A stretch of 64,000 bases of DNA from CAZBXD01 sp965216395 (lineage in GTDB: Bacteria; Pseudomonadota; Alphaproteobacteria; Micavibrionales; SZUA-601), in assembly GCA_965216395.1 (NCBI GenBank), contig OZ244156.1:1488001-1552000 (forward strand), given 5' to 3'. The position numbers and the translations under genes were made by a program. Position 1 is the first letter of the stretch; each line of letters starts with the position of its first letter. Of this stretch, positions 17,022-26,278 are shown one piece after another. The notes below the pieces were generated by a model. That model saw nothing but the letters and a program-made list of their open reading frames with translations, was not told the origin of the DNA and did not search any database.

Positions 17022-17525
17022 ATGAAAAACAATATTCTTAATCTTTTTACCAAAACGGCCGCGGTCATAATGGGGGCGTTTGTTATGAATGCGTGTATGA
17101 CTAATAACAAAAAGAAAACCCAAGATTTAGATATTATAAATATAGAAACCATTAAGGTAAATAAATCAGATATTTGGTATTTTGATGCCGTTGGTTACGT
17201 AGAAAACGAGTTATATGTCGATTCTCCAATACTTGATCAACTAGAGAAAGAAGACCCCGAAACACGCAATGATAGTCTCATTAATCAGCTAATCAGAAAT
17301 AATATAAAATATGATTTTGCTTATCTGAGATTAAATTTTGAAAAAAACATCGCAAGTATCAGAACCTTCTCAAATGATAAATCAGGCGAATTAAAAAAGA
17401 ATCCTGATCTTAACATTAATTTTGAGATAAAAGATTTATCCGAACAATTTAAAGCGAATGGTCTTGAAACAGCACAATTGGCTTATTACACAAGAAAAAA
17501 ACAAAGAAAAGAAATGGGTTTATAG
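17022..17525 (+). CDS. Putative lipoprotein 1 of three
   Basis: A 167-residue protein with an N-terminal signal peptide and lipobox VMNAC (Cys at about residue 25), so probably anchored in a membrane leaflet. The mature part has no recognised domain; strands such as YDFAYLRLNF and the final NFEIKDLSEQF...AQLAYYT resemble the next gene. AAGG lies about 6 nt before the ATG. First gene of a three-gene lipoprotein operon. Confidence 0.7.
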   Translation: MKNNILNLFTKTAAVIMGAFVMNACMTNNKKKTQDLDIINIETIKVNKSDIWYFDAVGYVENELYVDSPILDQLEKEDPETRNDSLINQLIRNNIKYDFAYLRLNFEKNIASIRTFSNDKSGELKKNPDLNINFEIKDLSEQFKANGLETAQLAYYTRKKQRKEMGL

Positions 17526-17559
17526 TTAGAAAGCTGACAAACTAACTGGAGAAAACATA

Positions 17560-18024
17560 ATGAATACACATATGAAACAACTCTCAAAATTTTTAATTGC
17601 TCTGATGACGTTACAGGCGGTATCCAGCTGTGGCAGTTTACCAAAAGAAGAAACATTCTCTTTTGATAACGTGGCACCTGATGTGCAATGGCACTTTATT
17701 GATAATAAAACCGTGATGAAACGCATGGATATGGATGATCCGTTGATACAGATGTATCAAACTGAAACAACATATAGTAAAGGGGCCAAAACCTATGAAT
17801 TTGACGAAAACCGCGTGCGTATTCAACTTTGGAATAATAAGAAAAAAGAGGGGTATCAACGCGATTATTACGTGAATTTTTCTGAAATAGCAGAAATGGC
17901 TCAAAGTCAAAATAAAAAAGACATTTTAGAAGATATAAAAGATGCGGAAATTAGACTTTCTTATTATAATTCTGCGGGGGACGGTGGTTGCAAAACCAAA
18001 GACTGTCAAGGAATAGGATTCTAA
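17560..18024 (+). CDS. Putative lipoprotein 2 of three
   Basis: A 154-residue protein with a signal peptide and lipobox AVSSC (Cys at about residue 27). GGAG precedes the ATG. The mature part shares a layout with the upstream lipoprotein: a W-(Y/H)-F strand near the start, an acidic DDPLIQMYQTE segment, and NFSEIAEMAQ...IRLSYYN near the end. The C-terminus has two Cys (GCKTKDC). It overlaps the start of the third lipoprotein by one base. Function unknown. Confidence 0.7.
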   Translation: MNTHMKQLSKFLIALMTLQAVSSCGSLPKEETFSFDNVAPDVQWHFIDNKTVMKRMDMDDPLIQMYQTETTYSKGAKTYEFDENRVRIQLWNNKKKEGYQRDYYVNFSEIAEMAQSQNKKDILEDIKDAEIRLSYYNSAGDGGCKTKDCQGIGF

Positions 18025-18200
18025 TGACTGTAAGATTAAATCAATTTAAAAAAATAGCCTTAATTGTCGCGGCGCCCTTCATCTTTTCCGCCTGTCATCC
18101 ATGCAAAAAATTGGATATAAACGGTTTTGATGATAATCAAAAAAGTGTTTTTCTTAAGCCAAATCAGGCGCAGAAAAATGTCTATGAATTGAAAATTTAA
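18024..18200 (+). CDS. Putative small lipoprotein 3 of three
   Basis: A 58-residue protein whose first 23 residues form a signal peptide ending in the lipobox FSAC. The mature peptide is about 36 residues with a second Cys (HPCKK). The ATG overlaps the stop of the upstream lipoprotein gene (TAATGA), which shows coupling and favours this start. It stops 3 bp before the convergent leuS stop. Confidence 0.6.
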   Translation: MTVRLNQFKKIALIVAAPFIFSACHPCKKLDINGFDDNQKSVFLKPNQAQKNVYELKI

Positions 18201-18203
18201 GCC

Positions 18204-20771
18204 TTAATTGGCCACAACATTAACAATTTTACCTGGTACAACAATGACTTTGCGGATGTTTTTATCCGCAAGATTGGCCTTGATTTTATCATCATTGAGG
18301 GCGATTTTTTCGGTTAATTCTTTATCCGCATCGGCGGGAAGTGTGATTGTGGCGCGCACCTTGCCATTCACCTGCACGGCAATGGTAATTTCATCCTTTT
18401 TCAACAGGGTGGGATCCGCCTTGGGCCATGGATGCGTCACCACAAGCGTATCATACCCCAATAAAGACCAGAGTTCTTCGCCCAGATGCGGGGTCATGGG
18501 CGCAATCATTTGTACCAAAGTTTCCAAAGCTTCGCGCAAGGCCCAGTAATCCCCCTCTGTTTGGGGGGTAAAAGCACTGATCGTATTGCCGAGTTCGCGC
18601 AAACGCGCCACGGACGCGTTGAAATGAAACGCTTCCAAAGAACGCGTAAATTCAGCTATCGCATAATGGGTCGCTTGGCGTAGTTTGAGGGCATTATCGG
18701 ATATTTCAGGCGCAGATGTGCTAATATCGGGCAAATGATCAAGGTTTTGGGTGACTTGACGCCAGACTTTATTGACAAAACGCCAAGCGCCATCAATCCC
18801 CGCGGCCGTCCATTCCAAATCCTTATCTGGGGGACTATCGGAGAGGACAAAAAACCGCGCCGCATCCGCCCCATAGCCTTCAACGATTTCTGCTGGATCA
18901 ACGACATTCTTTTTTGACTTTGACATTTTAATAATGGCACCAGCCTTAATGGGTGTCCCATCAGATTGTTTGACCCATTGATCTTTTTCCTGCAAAACAT
19001 CTGTCGGGAACATGTATTGATTATTTTGATCTTGGAAAACGCGATGCGTGATCATCCCTTGGGTAAAGAGACGCTTAAACGGCACCGATGCGTCCAAATA
19101 ACCACAATCGCGCAAAGCACGTGTGAAAAATCGCGCATAAAGCAAGTGCAAGACTGCATGTTCAATCCCGCCAATATATTGATCCACGGGGAGCCATTTC
19201 TCCGCCATCGCTTTATCAAAGGGAATATCGGTATTTTTCGGATCACAAAACCGCAGGAAATACCACGAACTATCCATAAATGTGCCCAATGTATCGGTTT
19301 CGCGTGTCGCCGCCCCGCCACATTTGGGACATGTTACATGTTTCCATGTTGGATGATGATCAAGAGGGTTACCACGCGTTTCAAAATCGACATCATAAGG
19401 CAGGGTCACGGGCAATTGGTCTTCGGGCACGGGCACCGCACCACAATCATCACAATGAATCATCGGGATCGGACAACCCCAATACCGCTGTCGTGAGATG
19501 CCCCAATCACGCAGGCGATATTGTGTTGTGCCAAAGCCGGAGCCGAGCGCTTCAACCTTTTTAATCACGGCTGCTTTGGCATGATCGACAGACATACCAT
19601 CAATAAAATCAGAATTACCAAGCACACCATCGCCAGTATAAGCCTCATTATCAAGTGTGAAGGTCTTCGCATCCTCCCCATTTGGAATAACGACGGGTAA
19701 AATCGGCAAATCATATTTTGTGGCAAAGTCAAAATCGCGTTGATCATGCGCGGGTACACCGAAAATTGCGCCGGTGCCGTAATCCATAAGGATGAAATTT
19801 GCAAGATAGATTGGAAATTCACGCCCGGGGAGTAAGGGATGTGTTGCCTTAAAGCCTGTATCAAAGCCTTCTTTGTCAGCTTTTTCCAACGCAGCCTCCG
19901 ATGTGCCCATGGCGCGGCATTTTTTAACAAACGCATCAAAGCTCGGTTTGTCACCGGCAAGCTTTTGCGCCAAGGGATGATCAACCGATAACCCCAAGAA
20001 AGACGCCCCAAAAAGCGTATCGGGGCGGGTGGTAAAAACCTCCACTACGTCATCATGGCCAATAATATCCCATTTAAATTGTAAACCAGAGGATTTGCCA
20101 ATCCAATTGCGTTGCATCAATTTGACGCGTTCGGGCCATTCATCCAAATCATCCAGCGCGGTTAAAAGTTCATCCGCATAATCGGTGATTTTTAAAAACC
20201 ACTGATTGAGGACCCGTTTTTCCACCTCTGCCCCCGAACGCCAACCTTTGCCGTCGACCACTTCTTCATTGGCAAGAACGCAATTTTCAACCGGATCCCA
20301 ATTCACCGAAGCTTCTTTTTGATAGGCAATATCGTTTTGAACAAAATCAAGGAAGATCTTTTGTTGTTGGTGATAATAATCTTCGTCACAAGTGGCAAAT
20401 TCCCGCGTCCAATCAAAAGAAAGCCCCAGTGTCTTAAATTGTTCGCGCATGGCGGCAATATTGGAATAGGTCCAATCTTTGGGATGGGCATCATTATCAA
20501 AGGCGGCATTTTCCGCCGGCAAGCCAAACGCATCCCACCCCATCGGGTGCATCACATCATACCCTTGCGCTAATTTATAGCGACAAATCACATCGCCGAT
20601 CGTGTAATTGCGCACATGGCCCATATGCAAACGGCCAGAGGGATAAGGAAACATTTCCAAAACATAATATTTGTCACGCCCGTCATTTTTGACAGAAAAG
20701 GTTTGAGCGGTTTCCCAAGCTTTTTGCCATTTTTCTTCTGTGAGGCGGGCATTGTAACGTTGTTCTGTCAT
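18204..20771 (-). CDS. leuS: Leucyl-tRNA synthetase
   Basis: An 855-residue class I synthetase that charges tRNA-Leu. The HIGH motif appears as HMGH in YPSGRLHMGHVRNY (about residues 43-56), the zinc-like insert CDDCGAVPVP and CPKCGG, the editing (CP1) domain around TTRPDTLFGASF, and the KMSKS motif as KMSKS in the expected place (about 620). The C-terminal VQVNGKVRATI domain is present. Length is typical of bacterial LeuRS. A DUF3576 lipoprotein gene lies upstream on the same strand, as is common in alphaproteobacteria. Confidence 0.97.
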   Translation of the reverse strand: MTEQRYNARLTEEKWQKAWETAQTFSVKNDGRDKYYVLEMFPYPSGRLHMGHVRNYTIGDVICRYKLAQGYDVMHPMGWDAFGLPAENAAFDNDAHPKDWTYSNIAAMREQFKTLGLSFDWTREFATCDEDYYHQQQKIFLDFVQNDIAYQKEASVNWDPVENCVLANEEVVDGKGWRSGAEVEKRVLNQWFLKITDYADELLTALDDLDEWPERVKLMQRNWIGKSSGLQFKWDIIGHDDVVEVFTTRPDTLFGASFLGLSVDHPLAQKLAGDKPSFDAFVKKCRAMGTSEAALEKADKEGFDTGFKATHPLLPGREFPIYLANFILMDYGTGAIFGVPAHDQRDFDFATKYDLPILPVVIPNGEDAKTFTLDNEAYTGDGVLGNSDFIDGMSVDHAKAAVIKKVEALGSGFGTTQYRLRDWGISRQRYWGCPIPMIHCDDCGAVPVPEDQLPVTLPYDVDFETRGNPLDHHPTWKHVTCPKCGGAATRETDTLGTFMDSSWYFLRFCDPKNTDIPFDKAMAEKWLPVDQYIGGIEHAVLHLLYARFFTRALRDCGYLDASVPFKRLFTQGMITHRVFQDQNNQYMFPTDVLQEKDQWVKQSDGTPIKAGAIIKMSKSKKNVVDPAEIVEGYGADAARFFVLSDSPPDKDLEWTAAGIDGAWRFVNKVWRQVTQNLDHLPDISTSAPEISDNALKLRQATHYAIAEFTRSLEAFHFNASVARLRELGNTISAFTPQTEGDYWALREALETLVQMIAPMTPHLGEELWSLLGYDTLVVTHPWPKADPTLLKKDEITIAVQVNGKVRATITLPADADKELTEKIALNDDKIKANLADKNIRKVIVVPGKIVNVVAN

Positions 20772-20813
20772 ATCTGTGACCTTATTATATATATGTATCT
20801 GGGCGCGTTATGT

Positions 20814-21338
20814 TTACCGTCCCGTTTGGGCCACGCGCAATTGGCGTGCACGGGTGAGGATGGTGTCTTCTAATTGACGGGTTGTCCCCGGCGCCACAGG
20901 GGCATCGCGCCAAAGACCCGCATTATCCTTCACCTGACGGAAGGCCGAAACCCGCACACCATCGGCGCGTAAATTCGTGTCCAAAATAATAATATTCAAT
21001 TTTAAACGCTCATTCTTGGACGGGTCGGGTTCATACCAATCGGTCAAGATGGTGCCTCCAAAGGGATCGGCACTGCTGATCGGCATAAAAGAGACCGTAT
21101 CGAGCGAGGCGCGCCATAAATACGCATTGACCCCAATTCCAGAGCCACCGCCTTGTTTTTTATCCTTATTACCAAAGATATTGATACCGCTTTCACCGAA
21201 CACACTGTCGCGCTGATTATTATAAACCAGATCATCATCCCCTTCTTGACGGGTGGGATATTCAGCCACAGGATCCATTTTTGAACATCCTGTCACAATA
21301 AAAAGGGCACATATAGCGATAAAAAGACGTTGGAGCAT
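20814..21338 (-). CDS. DUF3576 lipoprotein
   Basis: A 174-residue lipoprotein with lipobox IVTGC (Cys at residue 18). The mature part has the DUF3576 layout: DSVFGESGINIFG, GIGVNAYLWRASLDTVSFMP, GGTILTDWY and a final RQLRVAQTGR. The family is confined largely to alphaproteobacteria and lies next to leuS there; its role, probably in the envelope, is not established. It is 42 bp upstream of leuS on the same strand and is probably cotranscribed. Confidence 0.85.
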   Translation of the reverse strand: MLQRLFIAICALFIVTGCSKMDPVAEYPTRQEGDDDLVYNNQRDSVFGESGINIFGNKDKKQGGGSGIGVNAYLWRASLDTVSFMPISSADPFGGTILTDWYEPDPSKNERLKLNIIILDTNLRADGVRVSAFRQVKDNAGLWRDAPVAPGTTRQLEDTILTRARQLRVAQTGR

Positions 21339-21526
21339 TTATTTTTCCTAATGATTAATAGTTGAGAGAGTATTTTTAGCCTATTTTGAGCAAAATTCAA
21401 TCGCAAATTCTTAAAACACCCTTAAAAAATTGGCTCAAAACCGCAAAAAATTAACCAATTGGTAATAAACCTGTTGCGCAGATGACACAGTTATCAGTTT
21501 TTAATGATAAAATGATGGGTTTTATG

Positions 21527-21556
21527 TTGACGGTGCATACATGAGGGCGTTACGAA
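21527..21556 (+). promoter_or_regulatory. Putative porin promoter and leader
   Basis: TTGACG at 21527-21532 and a weak TACGAA at an 18-nt spacing. The remaining leader to the ATG at 21635 contains the palindrome ATCCGGAT and ends in the strong Shine-Dalgarno GGAGGA. The gap from 21339 to 21526 shows no further gene. Confidence 0.35.
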
Positions 21557-21634
21557 TAGAACCTGATCTTACCGGTGCGATCCGGATGGGTCGTACTTAA
21601 ATCTATCCAAAAACATTTCTTGGAGGAAATGCAA

Positions 21635-22720
21635 ATGAAAAAATTACTATTAATGACAACTGCTGTTGCTGGTTTGGCATTTATGCCTGCTGCGGCTCAA
21701 GCTGAAATTGATCTTGACCTTGGTGGCTATTTCAAAGGTTACGTTGGTGCAACTGATCAAGACACAACTGGTGTTGATGATTTCGGTTGGAAGCGTGAAT
21801 CTGAACTTCACATCAACGGTGAAACAACATTGGACAATGGTCTAACTGTTGGTGCACGTTTCGAAATCCAAACAGAAGCAGACGCTGGTGCTAATGACAC
21901 TGAAGAGTCATACATCTATTTCTCTGGTAACCTTGGTCGTGTAAACCTTGGTGCTGAAGACGGTGCTGCGTATCTTCTACAGATTGCTGCGCCATCTGCA
22001 GACTCAAACATTGACGGCATTGATCCAGACATCTCTTTCGTTAACATCAATGGTGCTGTTGTAACACCAACACGTTACGAATTGGCTCCAACTGCTGATG
22101 CGGACAAAATCACATATTTGACACCAAAATTCTCTGGTTTCCAGGCGGGTGTTTCTTATGCAACTGACGCGACACAAGACGTTGTTGGTTCTGGTCTAAC
22201 AGGTCAAAATGCTGACCCAGCTCTTGCTGGTGCTGGTACTTTGGGCGACATCGTTGAAGTTGCTGCACGTTACGACGCAGAAGTTGAAGGCGTAGGCGTT
22301 CACTTAGGTGCGGGTTATGTAACTGCTGACCAAGCAAATGCTTCTGCAGACTCATCTGACTATGACGGTTGGAATCTTGGTGCGAAGTTTGACATCGGTG
22401 CATTCGGTGTTGGTGCTTCTTACTCAGAGCAAGAAAACTTCACTGGTAACGGCGAAGAGTCTGAAGTTCTTGTTGTTGGTGCTGACTATGTAACAGGCCC
22501 ATACAAGTTCGGTGTTTCTTACTTCAACTCTGAAACTGACCAAACTGGTGTTCTTGGAACTGACGAAATTGATCGTTACTCTGTTGGTGCTGGATACACA
22601 TTCGGCCCTGGTATGAGCTTCCGTGGTTCTGTTCACGTGTATGACATCGAAGACGGTGACACACCTGCGAACGACAACGATGCGACAACATTCGTATTGG
22701 GTACAGACATCCAGTTCTAA
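21635..22720 (+). CDS. Outer-membrane porin
   Basis: A 361-residue beta-barrel porin. The signal peptide (residues 1-22, ending AAAQA-E) is cleaved before EIDLDLGGYFKGYVG. Many alternating amphipathic strands with short Asp/Asn-rich turns follow, and the last residue is Phe after VLGTDIQ, the usual sorting signal for barrel insertion. Codon choice is much more restricted than in neighbours, which suggests very high expression. GGAGGA lies 10 nt before this ATG; another ATG two codons upstream is too close to it. A strong terminator follows. Confidence 0.9.
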   Translation: MKKLLLMTTAVAGLAFMPAAAQAEIDLDLGGYFKGYVGATDQDTTGVDDFGWKRESELHINGETTLDNGLTVGARFEIQTEADAGANDTEESYIYFSGNLGRVNLGAEDGAAYLLQIAAPSADSNIDGIDPDISFVNINGAVVTPTRYELAPTADADKITYLTPKFSGFQAGVSYATDATQDVVGSGLTGQNADPALAGAGTLGDIVEVAARYDAEVEGVGVHLGAGYVTADQANASADSSDYDGWNLGAKFDIGAFGVGASYSEQENFTGNGEESEVLVVGADYVTGPYKFGVSYFNSETDQTGVLGTDEIDRYSVGAGYTFGPGMSFRGSVHVYDIEDGDTPANDNDATTFVLGTDIQF

Positions 22721-22743
22721 TTTCATAGAACTTAAGAATTTAG

Positions 22744-22770
22744 AAAAAGGACACTTCGGTGTCCTTTTTT
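22744..22770 (+). terminator. Intrinsic terminator of the porin gene
   Basis: Stem AAAAAGGACAC and GTGTCCTTTTT around a stable TTCG tetraloop (22755-22758), followed by a T-run to 22770. It lies 24 bp after the porin stop. Confidence 0.95.
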
Positions 22771-22933
22771 ATTGCGCGTTTTTTAATGTATAAAGTTTTT
22801 AAAGACCCTATTCTTGTGTGTATAGCTTGGTTTTATTGACTAATGGGTCAACAGTTTGAAATATTTAAAGATTTTTCAAGACGAATCGCTTATCCTTTTT
22901 TTGTTTGGTATTTTGTTTTTTAAACAGCAAGCC

Positions 22934-22962
22934 TTGTAACCGTATCAGGAACAGCCTATATT
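22934..22962 (+). promoter_or_regulatory. mreB operon promoter
   Basis: TTGTAA at 22934-22939, 17-nt spacer, TATATT at 22957-22962. It gives a leader of about 40 nt to the mreB ATG at 23011. The stretch between the porin terminator and this promoter holds no gene; it contains an inverted repeat TTGAC-N6-GTCAA at 22836-22851 of unknown meaning. Confidence 0.65.
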
Positions 22963-23010
22963 CTGTGATATTGTTTCAAAAATTCAAACTTACATAAGAG
23001 AAAAATAAAT

Positions 23011-24051
23011 ATGTTTGCAAAACTTTTAGGGCTTTTATCAGCAGATATGGCGATTGATTTAGGCACCGCCAATACTTTGGTCTATGTTCGCGGTCAGGGC
23101 ATTGTTTTGAATGAACCCTCCGTGGTCGCAATTTCTTTAGCGCGTGGGCGCAAGCAAGTTTTGGCCGTCGGCAATGAGGCCAAGCGCATGTTGGGGCGTA
23201 CCCCTGGGAATATTGTGGCTATTCGTCCCTTGCAAGATGGGGTGATTGCTGATTTTGATGTCGCGGAAGAAATGATCAAACATTTTATTCGCAAAGTGCA
23301 TAACCGCCGTTCTTTTGCCAGTCCGCAAATGATTATTTGTGTCCCCAGTGGTTCGACGGCTGTGGAACGTCGCGCAATTGTTGAAAGTGCGGAAAGTGCC
23401 GGTGCGCGTCGTGTTGAACTGATCGAAGAACCAATGGCCGCGGCCATTGGCGCGGGTTTGCCCGTAACCGAACCCACCGGATCTATGGTTGTGGATATCG
23501 GTGGGGGAACCACCGAGGTGGCCGTGATTTCTTTGGGTGGGATTGTTTATGCGCGCTCTGTACGTGTGGGCGGGGATAAAATGGATTCGGCCATTATTTC
23601 ATATATTCGTCGCACCCATAATTTACTCATTGGTGAGTCTTCGGCTGAAAAAATTAAAAAGAAAATTGGTACGGCTTGCCCCCCTGAAAAAGGGGATGGT
23701 GAAGTTATGGAGATTAAGGGCCGTGATTTGATGAATGGTGTGCCGAAAGAATTGGTGATTAATCAACGCCAAGTCGCCGAAGCTTTGGCCGAACCCGTTG
23801 GTGCGATTGTTGAGGCTGTGAAAGTGGCACTTGAACATACCGCCCCTGAATTAGCCGCTGATATTGTGGATAAGGGTATTGTGCTGACCGGTGGTGGTGC
23901 TTTGTTACAAAATTTAGATTTTGTCTTACGCCATGCGACGGGATTGCCCGTGATGGTGGCGGATAAATCGCTTAATTGCGTGGCCTTGGGTACGGGGCGC
24001 GCCTTGGAAGAAATTCAAACTTTGAAGAATGTTTTGATCGGCATGTATTAA
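23011..24051 (+). CDS. mreB: Rod-shape actin MreB
   Basis: A 346-residue bacterial actin that organises elongation-phase peptidoglycan synthesis. ATP-binding motifs are intact: phosphate-1 AIDLGTANTLVYV (about 16-28), phosphate-2 MVVDIGGGTTEVAVISLGG and the adenosine motif GIVLTGGGALLQNLD. Membrane-binding hydrophobic residues are seen at the N-terminus (MFAKLLGLL). It heads the usual order mreB-mreC-mreD. Confidence 0.97.
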   Translation: MFAKLLGLLSADMAIDLGTANTLVYVRGQGIVLNEPSVVAISLARGRKQVLAVGNEAKRMLGRTPGNIVAIRPLQDGVIADFDVAEEMIKHFIRKVHNRRSFASPQMIICVPSGSTAVERRAIVESAESAGARRVELIEEPMAAAIGAGLPVTEPTGSMVVDIGGGTTEVAVISLGGIVYARSVRVGGDKMDSAIISYIRRTHNLLIGESSAEKIKKKIGTACPPEKGDGEVMEIKGRDLMNGVPKELVINQRQVAEALAEPVGAIVEAVKVALEHTAPELAADIVDKGIVLTGGGALLQNLDFVLRHATGLPVMVADKSLNCVALGTGRALEEIQTLKNVLIGMY

Positions 24052-24073
24052 ATAAAGGATATGAACACCCCCC

Positions 24074-24946
24074 ATGCAAGAACCGTTTCGTCATAATAAA
24101 ACCGCGCAGACCAATGTATTTTCATACTATTGGCCACGTCGCTTATTTAGCGAAAGAATGACGATGGGTTTATACTTATTTTTTGCCGTTTTTTTAATGA
24201 TCATGTCGCATTTTAATCAAGGTTTTGCCAAAACCAGTCGTATGGTCGTTTATGATACGGTTTCACCAGCGATGAAATTGGTCTCTAAACCGTTCCAAAC
24301 CGTGGGGCAAGGAATTTATCATCTTACAGGTCTATCTAATTTAGTGACGGAAAATAATCGTTTGCGCGAAGAAAATGACCGTTTAAAAAAATGGTATGAT
24401 CAGGCTTTAACATTGCAAGCGGAAAATAAAAGTCTCAAATCCTTTGTTAATTTAACAGATTTACCCCGTTATAATTATGTGACAGCGCGGGTTGTCGCCG
24501 ATACGGGGAGTGTCTTTGCCCAATCCGCAATGATTGATGCTGGAACGCGCCACGGTGTGCAAGAAGGTTTTGTGGCGCTTCATAGTGATGGATTAATTGG
24601 TCGTGTCGTGGAAACGGGGCGTTGGTCTTCGCGGGTTTTATTGGTTACTGATGTCAATTCGCGCATTCCTGTCGTCGTGGAAGAATCACGGCATCGCGCT
24701 GTTGTTGCCGGGCGCAATGGGCGTGATATTCAACTCCTTTATTTATCTGAAGAGGCCAGTGTTTCGGTGGGTCAACGTTTGGTTACCTCTGGTCATGGGG
24801 GTGTGTTTGCACCGGGTATTCCCGTGGGTGTGATTACGCATGTTGATGGCGGTGATATACGGGTGAAACCGATTGTTGATTTGGACCGGATTGAACATAT
24901 GCAATTGGTCGATTTTGGTCGTACCGTTGTTTTGAACATGCAGTAA
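24074..24946 (+). CDS. mreC: Rod-shape-determining protein MreC
   Basis: A 290-residue periplasmic scaffold that links MreB to the cell-wall synthases. It has a cytoplasmic tail of about 35 residues, one membrane helix (GLYLFFAVFLMIMSH, about 36-52), a coiled coil (TENNRLREENDRLKKWYDQA, about 92-112) and a C-terminal beta-barrel region with SRIPVVVE and DIRVKPIVDLDRIEHMQLV. It starts 22 nt after mreB and ends 12 nt before mreD. Confidence 0.94.
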   Translation: MQEPFRHNKTAQTNVFSYYWPRRLFSERMTMGLYLFFAVFLMIMSHFNQGFAKTSRMVVYDTVSPAMKLVSKPFQTVGQGIYHLTGLSNLVTENNRLREENDRLKKWYDQALTLQAENKSLKSFVNLTDLPRYNYVTARVVADTGSVFAQSAMIDAGTRHGVQEGFVALHSDGLIGRVVETGRWSSRVLLVTDVNSRIPVVVEESRHRAVVAGRNGRDIQLLYLSEEASVSVGQRLVTSGHGGVFAPGIPVGVITHVDGGDIRVKPIVDLDRIEHMQLVDFGRTVVLNMQ

Positions 24947-24958
24947 TATTTTTAAATT

Positions 24959-25489
24959 ATGACGCTTTATCATCATAAACCAAGTTTGCGCGATATTCTT
25001 TGGGGATTGGTTCCCTTTATGGTGATGCTTGGCTTTATTTTTCTTTCAATGGTGATTAAACAACTGCCGATGCGTATGATTTATGCGCCTTTACCAATTA
25101 TCCCGCTGTTTTATTGGGCCGTGTTTCGATCCAATGCGCTTTCTCTGGGGGCGGTTTTTATCATTGGTCTGATCCTTGATTTTCTATCCGGTGTGCCGAT
25201 TGGTGCACATGCTTTTATTTATGTTTTAGTCTTTTTTATGAGCAAAAACCAACGTCGCTTTTTAACCGGCCAAGGTTTTCTTATGATGTGGGTCTATTTT
25301 TTATGTATTTGTTTGGGTCATCAAATTTTATTATGGCTGGGTTACTTAATGTTTCATCCCGTTATTGATGAATTATGGCTGCATCTTATGATCAGTGGCG
25401 CGGTCACGGCCGCTTTATTGCCGATCTTTTTCCCACTTTTAACGCGGATTAATATCCGCCTTGATCGCGCTGAGGCAGAAACATTTTAA
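24959..25489 (+). CDS. mreD: Rod-shape-determining protein MreD
   Basis: A 176-residue polytopic inner-membrane protein with about five hydrophobic helices (residues 14-34, 42-58, 63-84, 98-122, 135-160). Size, topology and position after mreC support MreD. The next elongasome gene, mrdA, is displaced by about 0.8 kb because an unknown gene has inserted in the opposite direction. Confidence 0.88.
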   Translation: MTLYHHKPSLRDILWGLVPFMVMLGFIFLSMVIKQLPMRMIYAPLPIIPLFYWAVFRSNALSLGAVFIIGLILDFLSGVPIGAHAFIYVLVFFMSKNQRRFLTGQGFLMMWVYFLCICLGHQILLWLGYLMFHPVIDELWLHLMISGAVTAALLPIFFPLLTRINIRLDRAEAETF

Positions 25490-25507
25490 TGACAGGTAAT
25501 TAGAAGC

Positions 25508-26167
25508 TTAAGCTTTTGGGCCGTTGTTTTTATTAGAGATACCAAGGAGCTGTTTTGTTTTATCGGCACAAATTTCTGGAAAATTCTCATGAAAGTTATT
25601 GTATCTTTGGTTATCTCTAAGAAGGACTATCATAAATGGTAAAATAAGTGCACCAAAGAGCCCCATAGTTTTTTCGTATCCTTTATTTGGTTCGCTATTA
25701 GGGTCATATTCTTTTTCTTTGATTTCCACTATTTCTTCTTCATGATATTTTATCATATTTTTGTGATGTTCAATTGTATTTTCGTATAGGTCTTTTTTTG
25801 TGACAGGCTTTAAACCTCGGTCAGGGTCCTTAAGTGTGACTTTTTCACCATTATAGTAAAAATCAATATGTTTATTCTTTTTATCCGCATGCACGATTTC
25901 TAAAGTATCAGTCGGATTGACATAGCGTTTATTATTAAGTCTATCTTCAAGATATCCTATATTCCACTCAGATTCTGCAATTTCCCAGCGTATATCTTTG
26001 ATTTCATTTTTTTTACCCGTTTCAAAATCCGCTGTTACATAGGCTCTGGAGCCATATTTACCAAGCGCAAAGCCAGTAATTGCAATAAGGCTAAAATATG
26101 TTACGCGATAAAAATTTCCCAAGGCTGTACGTTTTTTCTGTTCTTCTTCTTTCGGCTTTTCTTCCAT
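25508..26167 (-). CDS. Hypothetical two-segment membrane protein A
   Basis: A 219-residue protein with a charged N-terminus (EEKPKEEEQKKR), a membrane segment at about residues 24-40, a long soluble middle and a second segment at about 170-188. It resembles the protein at 52527-53120 in layout: an N-G-x-x-V-x-L turn, a helix pair with x-L-x-E-x-x-I-E, a G-Y before the second segment, and an R-x-N/E...I-C motif after it. I start it at 26167 because AAGG precedes it and an upstream ATG overlaps the promoter. It runs against mreD and mrdA. Function unknown. Confidence 0.65.
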   Translation of the reverse strand: MEEKPKEEEQKKRTALGNFYRVTYFSLIAITGFALGKYGSRAYVTADFETGKKNEIKDIRWEIAESEWNIGYLEDRLNNKRYVNPTDTLEIVHADKKNKHIDFYYNGEKVTLKDPDRGLKPVTKKDLYENTIEHHKNMIKYHEEEIVEIKEKEYDPNSEPNKGYEKTMGLFGALILPFMIVLLRDNQRYNNFHENFPEICADKTKQLLGISNKNNGPKA

Positions 26168-26201
26168 GATGTCTGACCTTATTGTTTTATAATAAAAATA
26201 A

Positions 26202-26230
26202 AACATACCACCAATAAATAGTTATGTCAA
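26202..26230 (-). promoter_or_regulatory. TTGACATAA-type promoter
   Basis: Minus-strand TTGACA at 26230-26225, 17-nt spacer and TATGTT at 26207-26202. The start codon lies 57 nt beyond the -35 box with AAGG as ribosome binding site. Confidence 0.55.
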
Positions 26231-26278
26231 TAAATTTAATGGGTTTAAAATTTTTGTGTTTCGCGATACAACCGATAT

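Noticed and set aside
18966..20011. Long open frames opposite to leuS (for example 18966-19496 and 19280-19564 on the plus strand)
   Set aside because: They are mirror frames of a well-supported leuS gene, have no promoter or ribosome binding site and encode no recognisable domains.
22836..22851. TTGAC-N6-GTCAA inverted repeat before mreB and a similar one at 59903-59917
   Set aside because: Spacers differ in length and only short arms are shared. Too little evidence to call a common operator.
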